Source: Palsa-504 sp963844625
GTDB lineage: Bacteria; Actinomycetota; Actinomycetes; Streptosporangiales; Streptosporangiaceae
Assembly: GCA_963844625.1 (NCBI GenBank)
Contig: CAWJPF010000003.1
Location: 1 to 64,000 of the forward strand
Length of the DNA: 64,000 bases
Direction of reading: 5' to 3'
In this document: positions 27,208-36,277 of the stretch, one piece after another
How the letters are laid out: each line of letters starts with the position of its first letter
How positions within the stretch are numbered: the first letter of the stretch is position 1
Notes under the pieces: generated by a model
The model's database searches: none
What the model saw: only the letters and a program-made list of their open reading frames with translations
What the model was told of the DNA's origin: nothing
Made by a program: the position numbers and the translations under genes

Positions 27208-27630
27208 CTATGTGCGTAGTGCGCCCAATGCCGCACGTCCGTCAGCCACCGGTACCAGCGGGCCGTTGGTTGCCGGGTCGGGGCTGCCCCAGTACCCGCA
27301 GCCGCCGGTCAGCCGGAACGACCCGATGGTGGTGATGTGCCCGTCCGGGCCTTCTACCTGGCAGAGCACGGTGCCGTTATCGGCGGCGCTGCCGCCCGGG
27401 CCGATGTTCACGGACATGTACAGCCACCGGGAACCGGAGTCGTAGAGGTAGATCTTTCCGGCCGTCTGGTGGCTTGCGGTCAGCAGGGCGGCGGAGCTCA
27501 GCGGGGATGCGGGCGGGGATGAGGTGGCGGCGCGCAGACCCCATCCGCCCAGGCACGCGACGATGACCGCCACCGCGGCGGCCGCGGCGGCCAGCAGCCG
27601 GCGCGGCCGGCCTGTCCCCGCACTGCCCAT
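27208..27630 (-). CDS. single-pass membrane protein, possible remnant of an anti-sigma-like protein
   Basis: From ATG 27630 the 140-residue product has one membrane helix (LLAAAAAAVAVIVACLGGWG) and an extracytoplasmic domain with KIYLYDSGSRWLYMSVNIG and SFRLTGGCGYWGSPDP. The GYWGSPDP-like end resembles outer domains of actinobacterial anti-sigma factors, but the cytoplasmic zinc-binding N-terminus is not present in any frame upstream. The start is uncertain: the open frame extends to 27822. I regard it as a shortened gene. Confidence 0.45.
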   Translation of the reverse strand: MGSAGTGRPRRLLAAAAAAVAVIVACLGGWGLRAATSSPPASPLSSAALLTASHQTAGKIYLYDSGSRWLYMSVNIGPGGSAADNGTVLCQVEGPDGHITTIGSFRLTGGCGYWGSPDPATNGPLVPVADGRAALGALRT

Positions 27631-27742
27631 CCATCCGCCGGCCACCCAGCCGGCGAGGTTCCGGCCGAAGCGGCGCGCCGGGCTGAGCTGGCGGGCTGGA
27701 GCCGGGATACACGCACACCCCCGCCATCGAAAAACCGAAGGC

Positions 27743-27774
27743 TTCCATAGCCCTCGACGGCGAGGGCTATGGAA
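27743..27774. terminator. perfect 14-bp hairpin
   Basis: TTCCATAGCCCTCG and CGAGGGCTATGGAA form a perfect stem around a 4-base loop ACGG. On the minus strand a T-run (GGTTTTT) follows after 9 bases. It may terminate minus-strand transcripts entering from the right, or be a protein-binding palindrome. Confidence 0.55.
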
Positions 27775-28019
27775 CCTCTTCCTCCCGCGTGTCGGGGCTG
27801 TCGAACGTTGAATACGGGGCAATCGCCGAGATCTCCGACTGGTCGCCGGTTATAGTTCCGGGGGGATAAACCGCCAGGCGCCCGACACAGGGAAATGTAT
27901 TCCTATAGGCTGACTTCGGCGCTGTAGTTAATAGCGCGATATGGGGCGATGGGTCGTGTCGGTCCTCGGCCTGGAACCCCTCCATCTGAGGGCGACTCTC
28001 GCTTTGAAGGTGCGCCGGT

Positions 28020-28090
28020 GACAGGGATATTTGACCGCACGCGAGAAGCCGCGCCGAAGCGCCGGGTCAACCGCGGGCCGATCTCAGGTC
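28020..28090. repeat. TTGACC...GGTCAA hairpin repeat, copy 1
   Basis: Shares ATATTTGACC, CACGC, GCGCCG, CCGGGTCAAC and CAGGTCC in the same order with 29353-29423. The inverted arms TTGACC/GGTCAA lie about 28 bases apart. Confidence 0.55.
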
Positions 28091-28464
28091 CATTAACTAA
28101 AGACACCCCTGTAGGTTCCATAACCTCGTCATCCTCTCCAACCTGCAACGTTGTGGCTGGGCCGGTGATCGACCGTTCAGGCCCGTCGTACCACCTGCCC
28201 CGGAACCTGCCTGAGTCCGCGAGGCGACCGCTGTCGAGGGCGGTGAGCACGTGCATCATCTTGTACTCGGCGCCGAAGCACACCACTTTCAATAGGAGCA
28301 TGCGCTGATCCTTCCAATCACCCCACTGGACGCAGACGCTGTCCAGTTTCCGGGCTTTTCATGCCGCCGCGGCAGCATCTCCCCTCCTATGGACCTGCGC
28401 GCCATCCCGCGGCAGGTGGCCCGGGTATCGGTACCCTGTGCGGCCCGGGCGCTACGATCGCCCC

Positions 28465-29301
28465 ATGCCCGAAAAAGACGGACAAGGCGACCCGGGACCC
28501 AGGGTGGACCGAAAGACGGTGGACCTGGATACCGCGCACGCCCACTCCGCGCGCGTCTACGACTACTGGCTGGGCGGCAAGGACAACTTCGCTGCTGACC
28601 GGGAAGCCGCCGAACAGGCGCTGGCCGCCAACCCCGGGATCGCCGCCGATGCGCGAGTGAACCGGCTGTTCCTGGCCAAGGCGGTGCGTTTTCTGGCCTC
28701 GGAATGCGGCATCCGCCAGTTCCTTGACATCGGCACCGGGTTGCCGACGGCGAGCAACACCCACGAGATCGCGCAGGCGGCCGCCCCGGAGGCGCGGGTC
28801 GTCTACGTGGACAGCGACCCCATTGTGCTGTTGCATGCCAAGGCCCTGCTCACCAGCGCCCACCCGGGCTCGGTGGCCTACCTCGACGCCGATCTGCGCG
28901 ATACCCAGACCATCTTGCGTCAAGCGGAACAGACCCTGGACTTCGGCCAGCCGGTCGCCCTCATGCTGCTCATCATCTTGCACATGATCGCGGATACCGA
29001 CGACCCGTACGGCATCGTGTCCACGCTGGTCAACGCTCTTCCGTCCGGCAGCTACCTGGTGCTCGCCCACCCGGCCAGCGACATCCGCCCGGCGAACATG
29101 GCGGAAATGACCAGGCGCGTCAACGAGCGGATGAGAGGGCCCCAGGCCACCATGCGGGACCGGGCCGCGATCGCACGTTTTTTCGACGGGCTCCAGCTCC
29201 TTGAGCCAGGCGTGGTCCAGCCTCAGCAGTGGCAGCCCGAACCGGGCGTCATCAGCCCATCGCAGGTGACCGCCTGGTGCGGGGTGGCCAAGAAGCGGTA
29301 A
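28465..29301 (+). CDS. SAM-dependent methyltransferase, PF04672 (DUF574) type
   Basis: A 278-residue protein typical of the actinobacterial PF04672 group: ARVYDYWLGGKDNFAADRE at the N-terminus, RQFLDIGTGLPTASNTHEIA as the SAM-binding motif, VVYVDSDPIVLLHAKALL as motif II, and LMLLIILHMIADTDDPYGIV. The natural substrates are unknown; these genes are abundant in actinomycetes. ATG 28465 is preferred to the upstream in-frame start at 28438. The gene is flanked by two copies of an approximately 70-bp hairpin repeat. Confidence 0.92.
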   Translation: MPEKDGQGDPGPRVDRKTVDLDTAHAHSARVYDYWLGGKDNFAADREAAEQALAANPGIAADARVNRLFLAKAVRFLASECGIRQFLDIGTGLPTASNTHEIAQAAAPEARVVYVDSDPIVLLHAKALLTSAHPGSVAYLDADLRDTQTILRQAEQTLDFGQPVALMLLIILHMIADTDDPYGIVSTLVNALPSGSYLVLAHPASDIRPANMAEMTRRVNERMRGPQATMRDRAAIARFFDGLQLLEPGVVQPQQWQPEPGVISPSQVTAWCGVAKKR

Positions 29302-29925
29302 CCCCCGGCGGCGGTGACCGCCCCCCACCGACCACGCCCGCTGCCGGAGGCGACAGAAATATTTGACCTCACGCCTGGAGCAGCGCCGGGGGCACCGGGT
29401 CAACTTCAGGCCGGCGGCAGGTCCGTGAAAGGCCCGTCAGCGGTCTGGGCTGCCGCAGGTAAGCGGACGGACCTCCGGACGTCAGCCCGGTTCGGGGACC
29501 GAGATGCTAACCGCCTCGGCCAGGAACTCGTACTCGTCATCGGAGAGCTTGCCGAGGTCGCAGGCGACTACCACGTCGTCGAGGGAGCCCGGTACGTACG
29601 GCTCCAGGTCATCGACGGCCGGGGCGGCTGGTTCCAGGGCGGGTGGGCAGACGGACGGGACCGCCGGCCAGCGGACCTGTGAGGTGCCAGAACTCGTGCA
29701 GAGCATCTGACCTGGGCTTCTACCCTCAGAACTTGTGCTCTCCGTCTGCTCTATCTCCAAACGCACGGGCGGTTTCGCGCCGATCGGCCTCGGATCCTTA
29801 GGCGAAGGCGGCAAGCTCACCCAACTCGACGGCCCGCTGCCGGCGCTCAACGCCCTCACCCAAAACTAGCGGCGGCTACATGCCTGCCAATCGCCGCGCA
29901 GGCAGGCATATTGACCCACCAGACC
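29302..29925. other. gene-poor stretch with second repeat copy
   Basis: Holds repeat copy 2 (29353-29423). A minus-strand open frame (29482-29859) ends in an acidic segment DDLEPYVPGSLDDVVVACDL and KLSDDEYEFLAEAV that looks protein-like; a plus-strand frame over the same bases is also plausible, so I do not call either as a gene. Confidence 0.4.
29353..29423. repeat. TTGACC...GGTCAA hairpin repeat, copy 2
   Basis: Second copy of the repeat at 28020-28090, on the other side of the methyltransferase gene and in the same orientation. Arms TTGACC at 29363 and GGTCAA at 29398. Confidence 0.55.
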
Positions 29926-30546
29926 TCAGCTGAGGTGGTGGCTGATCTGACTAATCGCGAGGTCGAGTGCCGCTTCGAGGGGACCGGCATCGCGTTTGGC
30001 CTGGGTGAGCAGCAAGCCACCCTGCAGGGCGGCGAGGGTTCCCAGCGCGAGCCGGTCGACATCGGTGTCGTCATGCAGTTCGCCCCGGTCGCGCATGCGC
30101 CGGAGCCCGTTGCGGATCGGGTCTTCCCAGCGGTCGAAGCTGGCGGCGAGCGCGGTTCGGGCGGGTTCGTCGGTCTCGGCCAGTTCGCTGGACAGTGATC
30201 CGAGCGGGCAGCCGCCCTCGCAGTGCCGTTGTCTTTGCAGGTCGACTAGCATGTCGCGCCACTGCCGGAATGCCGCGAGAGAGTCCAGCTGGTCGAGCAG
30301 CGGTCGCTGGCCGTCGATGATCTCGTCGGCTTGATGCTCGATCACGGCGTGCACCAGCGCGTTCTTGTCGGGGAAGTAGTGGTACAGCTGCGAATTGCTG
30401 ACATGCGCGGCCGCGAGGACGTCTTCGTTGCTGGTGCCGGCTACGCCGTGGCGGAACATCAGCTCCGCTGCGGCTGCCACGATCCGCGCTCGCGTCGCGA
30501 GCCCCTTGCGGGTGAGGCGGCCGACCGGCGCGTTCGCTGTGGCCAT
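29926..30546 (-). CDS. TetR/AcrR-family transcriptional regulator
   Basis: A 206-residue repressor with the N-terminal HTH TRARIVAAAAELMFRHGVAG, SNEDVLAAAHVSNSQLYHYF, and a C-terminal ligand domain containing CEGGCPLGSLSSEL, typical of the YcdC/TetR_C_33-like subgroup. It is divergent from the SDR gene at 30639, and the 92 bp between them hold two copies of a 17-bp imperfect palindrome, so it very probably represses the SDR and itself. Confidence 0.92.
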   Translation of the reverse strand: MATANAPVGRLTRKGLATRARIVAAAAELMFRHGVAGTSNEDVLAAAHVSNSQLYHYFPDKNALVHAVIEHQADEIIDGQRPLLDQLDSLAAFRQWRDMLVDLQRQRHCEGGCPLGSLSSELAETDEPARTALAASFDRWEDPIRNGLRRMRDRGELHDDTDVDRLALGTLAALQGGLLLTQAKRDAGPLEAALDLAISQISHHLS

Positions 30547-30564
30547 GACCTCACCTTACCGGTT

Positions 30565-30616
30565 TTGGCCTTGACAAGCCAGAAATAGTGTGCGCAAGAT
30601 TGGCCTGTTCAAGCCA
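30565..30616. promoter_or_regulatory. tandem TetR operator sites
   Basis: TTGGCCTTGACAAGCCA (30565-30581) and TTGGCCTGTTCAAGCCA (30600-30616) share the arms TTGGCC and CAAGCCA with centres 35 bp apart. Their place between divergent TetR and SDR genes suggests binding sites for the regulator. Confidence 0.75.
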
Positions 30617-30638
30617 TAATCTAGGGGAAGCGGTTCGC

Positions 30639-31388
30639 ATGACTTCTACCAGCTCCAGTCCGTCAACCGCGCTGGTCACCGGGGCCACCAGCGGCATCGG
30701 CCGGGCGACCGCGATCGCCCTCGCCGCGACAGGGATTCACGTGGCGGTATCGGGACGCGACAAAGCCCGCAGCGATCTTACGGTGGCGGCGATCCGGGCA
30801 GCCGGCGGCCAAGCCAACTTCGTCCCGGCCGACCTGCGCGACGCCGCATCGGCGACTCAACTGGCTGGCGTGGCCGAGGCGGTGCTCGGCCGCGTGGACA
30901 TCCTGGTCAACAACGCCGGGACCGGTGCCTTTGGCCCCACTGCCGATACGACCGAAGCCGCGTTCGACGAACTGTTCGCGCTCAACGTCAAGGTGCCCTA
31001 CTTCCTCACCGCCGCCCTGGCCCCGGGCATGGCCGAGCGCGGCACCGGAGTCATCGTCAACGTCTCGACGATGGTCGCCGAGTTCGGGCTCGACGGCATG
31101 GCGCTCTACGGCTCGACCAAGGCCGCGCTGGAACTGCTGACCAAGGCATGGTCGGCGGAGTTCGGGCCCAAGGGCATCCGCGTCAACGCCGTCGCCCCGG
31201 GGCCGATCAGCACCGAGGGCACCGAAGGCATGCGCGAAGCACAGGGATACCTGGCCTCGCTCGCACCGGCCAGGCGGCTAGGCACAGCGCAGGAGATCGC
31301 CGCAGCCATCGTCTACCTGGCGTCGCCGGAGGCGGCATTTACTCACGGTGTCGTGCTCCCGGTCGACGGCGGCCGGGTCGCTGTCTGA
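30639..31388 (+). CDS. short-chain dehydrogenase/reductase (SDR)
   Basis: A 249-residue classical SDR: cofactor motif TGATSGIG, NNAG (VDILVNNAGTG), catalytic Ser in NVSTMVAEFG, YGSTK with Tyr and Lys, and the end VVLPVDGGR. The enzyme uses NAD(P)H on an unknown alcohol or ketone. ATG 30639 follows AGGGGAAG at a somewhat long spacing. Paired with the divergent TetR gene. Confidence 0.92.
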   Translation: MTSTSSSPSTALVTGATSGIGRATAIALAATGIHVAVSGRDKARSDLTVAAIRAAGGQANFVPADLRDAASATQLAGVAEAVLGRVDILVNNAGTGAFGPTADTTEAAFDELFALNVKVPYFLTAALAPGMAERGTGVIVNVSTMVAEFGLDGMALYGSTKAALELLTKAWSAEFGPKGIRVNAVAPGPISTEGTEGMREAQGYLASLAPARRLGTAQEIAAAIVYLASPEAAFTHGVVLPVDGGRVAV

Positions 31389-31526
31389 GACAGGTTCCAT
31401 CGTCAAGACGGGCACGCCGGCGGGCGCCCGCACGGGAGCGTAGGCGTGTTCGTCCGACGAACAACAGCGACCAAGGAACGCCCATCACAGCTCCGGCAGT
31501 GGACCCAGCTGATGGCGCGATCGATG

Positions 31527-31805
31527 TCAATCTTGGTGGGCGACGAACGTGCCGCGTCCGTGCAGCACGATGAGCCATCCCTCGTCGGCTAGCTGTTCTT
31601 TGGCCCGCCGGATCACGTCCCGGCTCACGCCGTACTGCCCTGCCATGTCCAGTTCGCTCGGCAGCCGCTCATCGTCATAGACCTGCTGCCACAGCAACCG
31701 AGGCACCCGGTGGATGATGCGATCTCGTTTGTCAGTCGATGCGACGGTGCCGAAAGCACAGCCAGTGCGGGCAACCGACTCGTGAGTCGGGTCGGACACG
31801 CTCAT
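31527..31805 (-). CDS. short GntR-type winged-helix regulator
   Basis: A 92-residue protein consisting almost only of a GntR-like wing: RLPSELDMAGQYGVSRDVIRRAKEQL, then DEGWLIVLHGRGTFVA. No ligand-binding domain follows. The segment before the helix (IIHRVPRLLWQQVYDDE) is unlike the usual GntR start. Such short GntR proteins (KorSA-like) occur in actinomycete integrative elements, which would suit the integrase remnants nearby, but this is inference. The start is uncertain; the open frame continues upstream to 32165. Confidence 0.6.
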   Translation of the reverse strand: MSVSDPTHESVARTGCAFGTVASTDKRDRIIHRVPRLLWQQVYDDERLPSELDMAGQYGVSRDVIRRAKEQLADEGWLIVLHGRGTFVAHQD

Positions 31806-32029
31806 CGAGCGCCGCCCCATGGCCAGCGGAAACTCAGTTGTGAGGATGCATGGGTCTTTGAGGCAGACCTTGAGCCGCCGACGACTTACCGAGGCCGCTC
31901 GATAGCTGCGTGGTCGGCCGGAGTTCGGCACCAGTGTCGAGGAATGGGACGGGATGGTTAATGGGCCGTCAGCTGCTGCATCCCTGCGGCATCCATGACG
32001 CCCAGTGCTCAGCCAGCGCGCCGGCCTCG

Positions 32030-32487
32030 AGCATCCACGTACCCGCCGGCTTCGAGTCTGAGTTTCCTGGCGCCAGCCGGTCAGCGGCCGAGGTGGCGGC
32101 GAACCTAGCCCAGGCCGCGGTGGGGCTTGTCGCCCAGATCGAACGGCCGCCCCCGCGATGCGCACGGCCTGTCAGGAAGCGCATTCCAGACCCTCGCGAT
32201 CCTCGACGGGGCCGGCGAGCCACTGCCCGGGCACGTCGTCGCCGAGCGGCTGCTCGTCAGCAGCGCCAGCATGACCTCGCTAGTCGACACCCTCGAACGC
32301 CGCGGCCTGGTCGAACGCCACCCCCACCCCACCGACCGGCGCAAGGTCCTCATCCACCTCACCCCTGAGGCACCGCAGATAGTCGGCCGGTAGCTGCCGG
32401 CCGTCCACGCGATCATCACCCAGGCCATCAGCACCCTGCCCGAGTCCGACCGCGAGCACCTGCTCACCTCGGTGACGACGATCTAGG
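32030..32487 (+). pseudogene. MarR-family regulator, frameshift and internal stop
   Basis: The first piece (SAAEVAANLAQAAVGLVAQIER) is in another frame from the main piece (GLSGSAFQTLAILDGAGEPL, then RLLVSSASMTSLVDTLERRG and HPTDRRKVLIHLTPEA); removing one C from CCCCC at about 32150 joins them. The main frame then meets TAG at 32391-32393, after which the same frame continues LPAVHAIITQAISTLPESDR to a second TAG at 32485. Two independent lesions make loss of function very likely. Confidence 0.75.
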
Positions 32488-32796
32488 CCCAGCTGAACCT
32501 CACAGCGCCAGCCGCTACCCCTCGCGAAACCCCGCCGGAGGCCACCATCGTCAGTGACCTGACCGGCCGTATTCATCACATAACACCGTCCACCATCGAG
32601 AACTCCGCCGCGAGCAGCAATGGGCCCTTTGGAGCAGTCGCCCCTCGGACACAATGATCAAGATCTGACCTGCTGATATGTTATGGGCATAAAACCTTAG
32701 ACCTCATTTCTTGAGGTCACGGGCATGGGGGTTGGTGTCGGGTTCAGGTTACGGCCCGGCTAACTGGATACTGCCTGTATTAGGTCGCAGCAACTC
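32488..32796. other. intergenic region with palindrome
   Basis: Contains GACCTCATTTCTTGAGGTC at 32700-32718 (7-bp arms), an operator- or terminator-like palindrome downstream of the convergent MarR remnant and oxidoreductase fragment. Nothing else recognised. Confidence 0.4.
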
Positions 32797-33264
32797 CTAG
32801 ACCACGACGACGATCTTCTTCCCGGCGTGGAGCTCTCTCTCGAGGCGCCGGTATGCCTCGACGACGTCGTCGAGGACGAATATCTTGTCGATGGCGGGCC
32901 GCAGTGCGCCCAGGCGTACACCGGCGTTGAGGAAAGCCGCCATGCGCCTCACCACTACGGGATCCAGGCTGTGCTCGAAGCTCGCGTAGCTGAAGATCGT
33001 GAGCGGGGCGCCGCTCGGGAAGGGCGTGGGCCGCGGGTCCAGGAAGCCCGCGACGACCAGTGTCGCGCCGAGGCGGGCCGCCTTCACGAGATCCTGCTGG
33101 CCGGGGCCTCGGACCAGGTCGAGGACGATGTCGGCGCCAGTCCCGCCGGTGTAGCGGCGGACGGCTTCGGCGACGTCCTTGTGGTCGGTGGCGACGACCG
33201 CGGCGGCGCCGGCGGCGAGCAGCTCATCCTTATTCGCCGTGTGCCGGGTGACGGCGATGGGCAC
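32797..33264 (-). pseudogene. C-terminal half of a zinc-type alcohol dehydrogenase / quinone oxidoreductase
   Basis: A 155-residue piece equal to the second half of a MDR-family oxidoreductase: AVTRHTANKDELLAAGAAAV, GTGADIVLDLVRGPGQQDL, then LGATLVVAGFLDP and the end FVLDDVVEAYRRLE. The N-terminal catalytic domain and the nucleotide-binding GxGxxG are absent. Sequence to the right is unrelated: it includes a LuxR-helix-like scrap (VLSAAERRVAELIAADAT, 33326-33390, plus strand), so 33265 looks like a deletion junction. Confidence 0.75.
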
Positions 33265-33398
33265 GGCGAACTGCCTCGCGACCTACCGGCCGCTACCGCG
33301 GGTCGCCACGGCCCGGCCCGCTACTGTGCTGAGTGCCGCCGAACGGCGGGTGGCCGAGCTGATCGCAGCCGACGCGACCATCCGGGACGCGCCCGTGC

Positions 33399-33510
33399 TG
33401 ACGTAGAGGTGCTTTTGGCATTGATGGCAGATGACCTTGATCCGGAGCATTGCCTTATCCGGCTGTACGAGAAGGGTGAGACGGTGCGGTGATTCCGGAG
33501 CGAAAATCCG
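33399..33510 (+). pseudogene. small fragment of a site-specific integrase
   Basis: VLLALMADDLDPEHCLIRLY EKGETVR resembles the segment of tyrosine recombinases that precedes the catalytic Arg. TGA stands where TGG would continue to WFRSENPR. Too short for a firm family call. Confidence 0.35.
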
Positions 33511-33625
33511 AGATGTTGATCACGGTGGCGCATTAGCATACGACTCGCGCAGGATACTGCCGGGTTGCCGGGTTGCCTGGGCTTTTCTGACTGGCTTGCG
33601 CGAGGGTCCTTGGCTGGGAGAGATC

Positions 33626-34711
33626 ATGATCAGGTGTGCCCGTTTCGCGGCGTTCGGCCTCACCCTGGCTGTGCTTTCCGCGTGCGGTGTCGGCGTTAGC
33701 CAGTCCCGCCCTCCGGGGGCGGTTACCGCTTATGTGGTGAACGCGGGCTCGAACACCGTGACGGCGTTCAGCACCCTCACCGGGAGGGTCATCAAGACGA
33801 TCAAGGTGGGCGGCATGCCGTTGGCTATCGCGATCACCCCGGACGGCAGGACAGCCTACGTCGCCAACTTCGGCTCGGAAACAGTGACGCCGATCAACAC
33901 CGCCACGCAACACGCCGGCCAGGCCATCAAGGTCGCGGACGGCCCTGTGGCCCTCGCGATCACGCCGGACGGCAGGACGGTCTACGTCCTCAGCGTCACC
34001 TCGGACGCTGTGACGCCGGTCAGCACCAGCACGCAACGCGCCGGCCAGGCCATCAAGCTCGGGGAGAACGGCCTCGAGGACGGCGAGATCGCGATCACCC
34101 CCGACGGCACGACCGCTTACGTCGCCGGTGACCAGCTCACCACCGACGGTAACCCGGCCACGGGAACGGTCACGCCGGTCGACCTGGCTACCCGCGCCGT
34201 CGGCACGCCGATCAAGGTGGGCGGCATGCCGTTGGCTATCGCGATCACCCCGGACGGCAACACAGCCTACGTGACGACTATTTCCGGGGATTCCTCGGGC
34301 ACGGTGACACCGATCGACCTGGTCACCGGGATCCCCGGCCGGCCGATCGATCCAGTCAAGGGCGACACTCCCACGGCGATAGCGATCAGCTCAGACGGCG
34401 CGGCAATCTACGTCACCAGCTTCTTGCCGAGCGATTCAACAGTCCCCACCGACACGCTAGGGACCATGACAGCGATCAGGGCCATATCCGGCAGACCCGG
34501 GATACCGGTCAACGCGGGCGACAACCCCTCGGCCATTGCGATCATGCCGGACGGCACGACCGCGTATGTCGTCAATGCCTTCGGCTACGATCCCGGGACA
34601 GTGACACCGATCCAGATCGCCACCGGCACCCGTGAAAAGTCCATCCCCGTTGGCCACCGCCCCGTCGCTATCGCGCTGTCTTCAAGAACAAACTCAGGCG
34701 GCAACAGGTAA
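33626..34711 (+). CDS. lipoprotein with YVTN-type beta-propeller repeats
   Basis: A 361-residue exported lipoprotein: signal peptide with lipobox LSAC, then about seven repeats of the pattern PLAIAITPDGRTAYVANFG...TVTPINTAT, the YVTN/lactonase-like beta-propeller. Two of the repeats share an almost identical DNA block (AAGGTGGGCGGCATGCCGTT at 33803 and 34213), a sign of recent internal duplication. Such proteins are surface proteins of unknown role. ATG 33626 follows GGGAG; the frame upstream contains no plausible coding signal. Confidence 0.88.
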   Translation: MIRCARFAAFGLTLAVLSACGVGVSQSRPPGAVTAYVVNAGSNTVTAFSTLTGRVIKTIKVGGMPLAIAITPDGRTAYVANFGSETVTPINTATQHAGQAIKVADGPVALAITPDGRTVYVLSVTSDAVTPVSTSTQRAGQAIKLGENGLEDGEIAITPDGTTAYVAGDQLTTDGNPATGTVTPVDLATRAVGTPIKVGGMPLAIAITPDGNTAYVTTISGDSSGTVTPIDLVTGIPGRPIDPVKGDTPTAIAISSDGAAIYVTSFLPSDSTVPTDTLGTMTAIRAISGRPGIPVNAGDNPSAIAIMPDGTTAYVVNAFGYDPGTVTPIQIATGTREKSIPVGHRPVAIALSSRTNSGGNR

Positions 34712-34860
34712 TCTGGACGACAGGCCAGCCCCGGTTGACCCGCATCGGCAAGCGCCGTCAGCCGACCTGTGCCGCTCGTCAACTGAATTCGGGCTTGAGA
34801 CACGAACCCGATGTGCAATTGGTTCGACTCCGGCCTCTGACACGCTCACCCGGCTGCCTC

Positions 34861-35895
34861 ATGGTGCTGGCCCGGCGTGAGGTGTCCAAGGATGCCAAGC
34901 TCCTGGTCCTGCGGCACGAGAACGCGGTCCTGCGCCGCCAGTTCGGCCGCGTCCGCTACCAGCCGGGCGACCGGCTATGGCTCGCGGCACTGTCGCGGCT
35001 GATTCCCCGCCGACAGTGGGGCGAGGTGTTCGCGGTGACCCGGCGACGCTGCTCGCCTGGCACCGGCGGCTGGTCGCACGTAAATGGGACTACAACACCA
35101 GCCGAGGGCCCCCCGGCCGGCCGCCTACGGCAGCGGCGCTCCGCAGCCTCGTGATCCGCATCGCTCCGGACAACCCAGCGTGGGGGCACCGGCGCGTGCG
35201 AGGCGAACTGGTCAAGCTCGGCCACTCGATCGCCGCCTCCACGGTGTGGCAGATCCTGCACGCCGCCGGAATCGGCACCGCGTCCCGCCGCACCGGCCCG
35301 ACGTGGAAGCAGTTCCTTACTGCGCGGGCCCGCGGCATTCTTGCGGTCGATTTCGTTCACGTGGACACCGTGCGCCTGCAGCGCGTGAACGCGCTGATCG
35401 TCATCAAGCACGGCACCCGCCGCGTCCGCCTGGCCGGCATCACCGCGCATTCCGACGGCGCCTGGACGGCACAGGCAGCCGCAACCTCCTGATGGACCTG
35501 GGCCAGCGCGTGACCACTGTCAAGTTCTTGATCAGGGACCGTGCGGGCCAGTTCACCGGCTCCTTCGACGCCGTGTTCACCGCGGAAGGCATCAGGATCC
35601 TGCACACCGCTGTCCAGGCGCCGCGCATGAAACGCGATCTGCGAAAGGACCATCGGCACCCTGCGCCGTGAGCTTCTCGACCGGCTGCTGATCATCGATG
35701 AGCTCCATCTCCGCCAGGTGCTTACCGAGTACCTGGAGCACTACAACACCGCCCGGTCGCACCGTGGGCCTCGGCCAGCTCACCCTGGCTCAAGCCGACA
35801 CTCGGCCACCCGAACCGGTCAACCTCGCAGAGCACCGGATCCGCCGGAAACCAGTCCTCGGCGGACTCACCCACGAGTACCACGTCGCCGCTTTA
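34861..35895 (+). pseudogene. integrase-core (rve, DDE) transposase of an IS3/IS481-like element, several frameshifts
   Basis: Pieces in all three frames line up: DAKLLVLRHENAVLRRQFGR, TLLAWHRRLVARKWDY, WGHRRVRGELVKLGH, GILAVDFVHVDTV (first Asp), VKFLIRDRAGQFTGSFDAVF (second Asp), CERTIGTLRRELLDRL (Glu), EYLEHYNTARSHR, LAEHRIRRKPVLGGLTHEY. One shift at about 35616 is a single extra A. The three catalytic residues survive but the frame is broken at least four times, so the element is dead. I could not fix its terminal repeats. Confidence 0.8.
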
Positions 35896-35953
35896 CCCTC
35901 CCCACGCCGCTGCGGAAACGCACCATCCGAATCGCATTTCCGAGCCCCACAGG

Positions 35954-36277
35954 TCACCTGTCATGACCATTCGGTGGGTTTCTTCTGCGCTTGCGGATCG
36001 CGTATACGGCGACGCCGATGACTGCCAGGACGAGGATGATAGGAAGCGCGCCGCCCGATCCTATTTTCGACCCTACTGACGTATGTGTCGTAGTTGAAGG
36101 CGTCGAGGCCAGAATGATGGTAACTGCGGAGCTAAGCATGGCTGTGTGTTCCCTTTCCCTAAGCCTGCGTGCGGCTTCGATGGCATCTCGGCTCGTCCGG
36201 CTGCCGGGCGTGGTGGGCTTCGCGTCGCGCTCCCTTTGGGTCCGTTCGATGCTGCTTGATAGGTGCTGGTTAGGCAT
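35954..36277 (-). CDS. small membrane protein coupled to the ABC-2 permease
   Basis: A 107-residue ORF whose ATG overlaps the end of the permease gene by 8 bp. The first half is polar (EAARRLREREHTAM) and the second half holds one membrane helix, ALPIILVLAVIGVAVYAI, followed by RKRRR. Its function is unknown; coupling suggests an accessory subunit of the transporter. An internal Met at codon 47 is an alternative start. Confidence 0.5.
   Translation of the reverse strand: MPNQHLSSSIERTQRERDAKPTTPGSRTSRDAIEAARRLREREHTAMLSSAVTIILASTPSTTTHTSVGSKIGSGGALPIILVLAVIGVAVYAIRKRRRNPPNGHDR

Larger units (their letters stand above)
27631..28464. other. gene-poor stretch with hairpin and first repeat copy
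   Basis: Open frames here have no protein-like composition. It contains the perfect hairpin at 27743-27774 and the first copy of the TTGACC...GGTCAA repeat (28020-28090). Confidence 0.5.

Noticed and set aside
27903..28301. Minus-strand 132-codon frame
   Set aside because: Overlaps the hairpin repeat, an opposing frame is equally open, and the composition is not protein-like.
31830..31872. Possible fourth copy of the Cys/His ORF region upstream of the GntR gene
   Set aside because: Only a weak similarity (an LTTEF-like reading in another frame); YVHD and Cys residues are not present.
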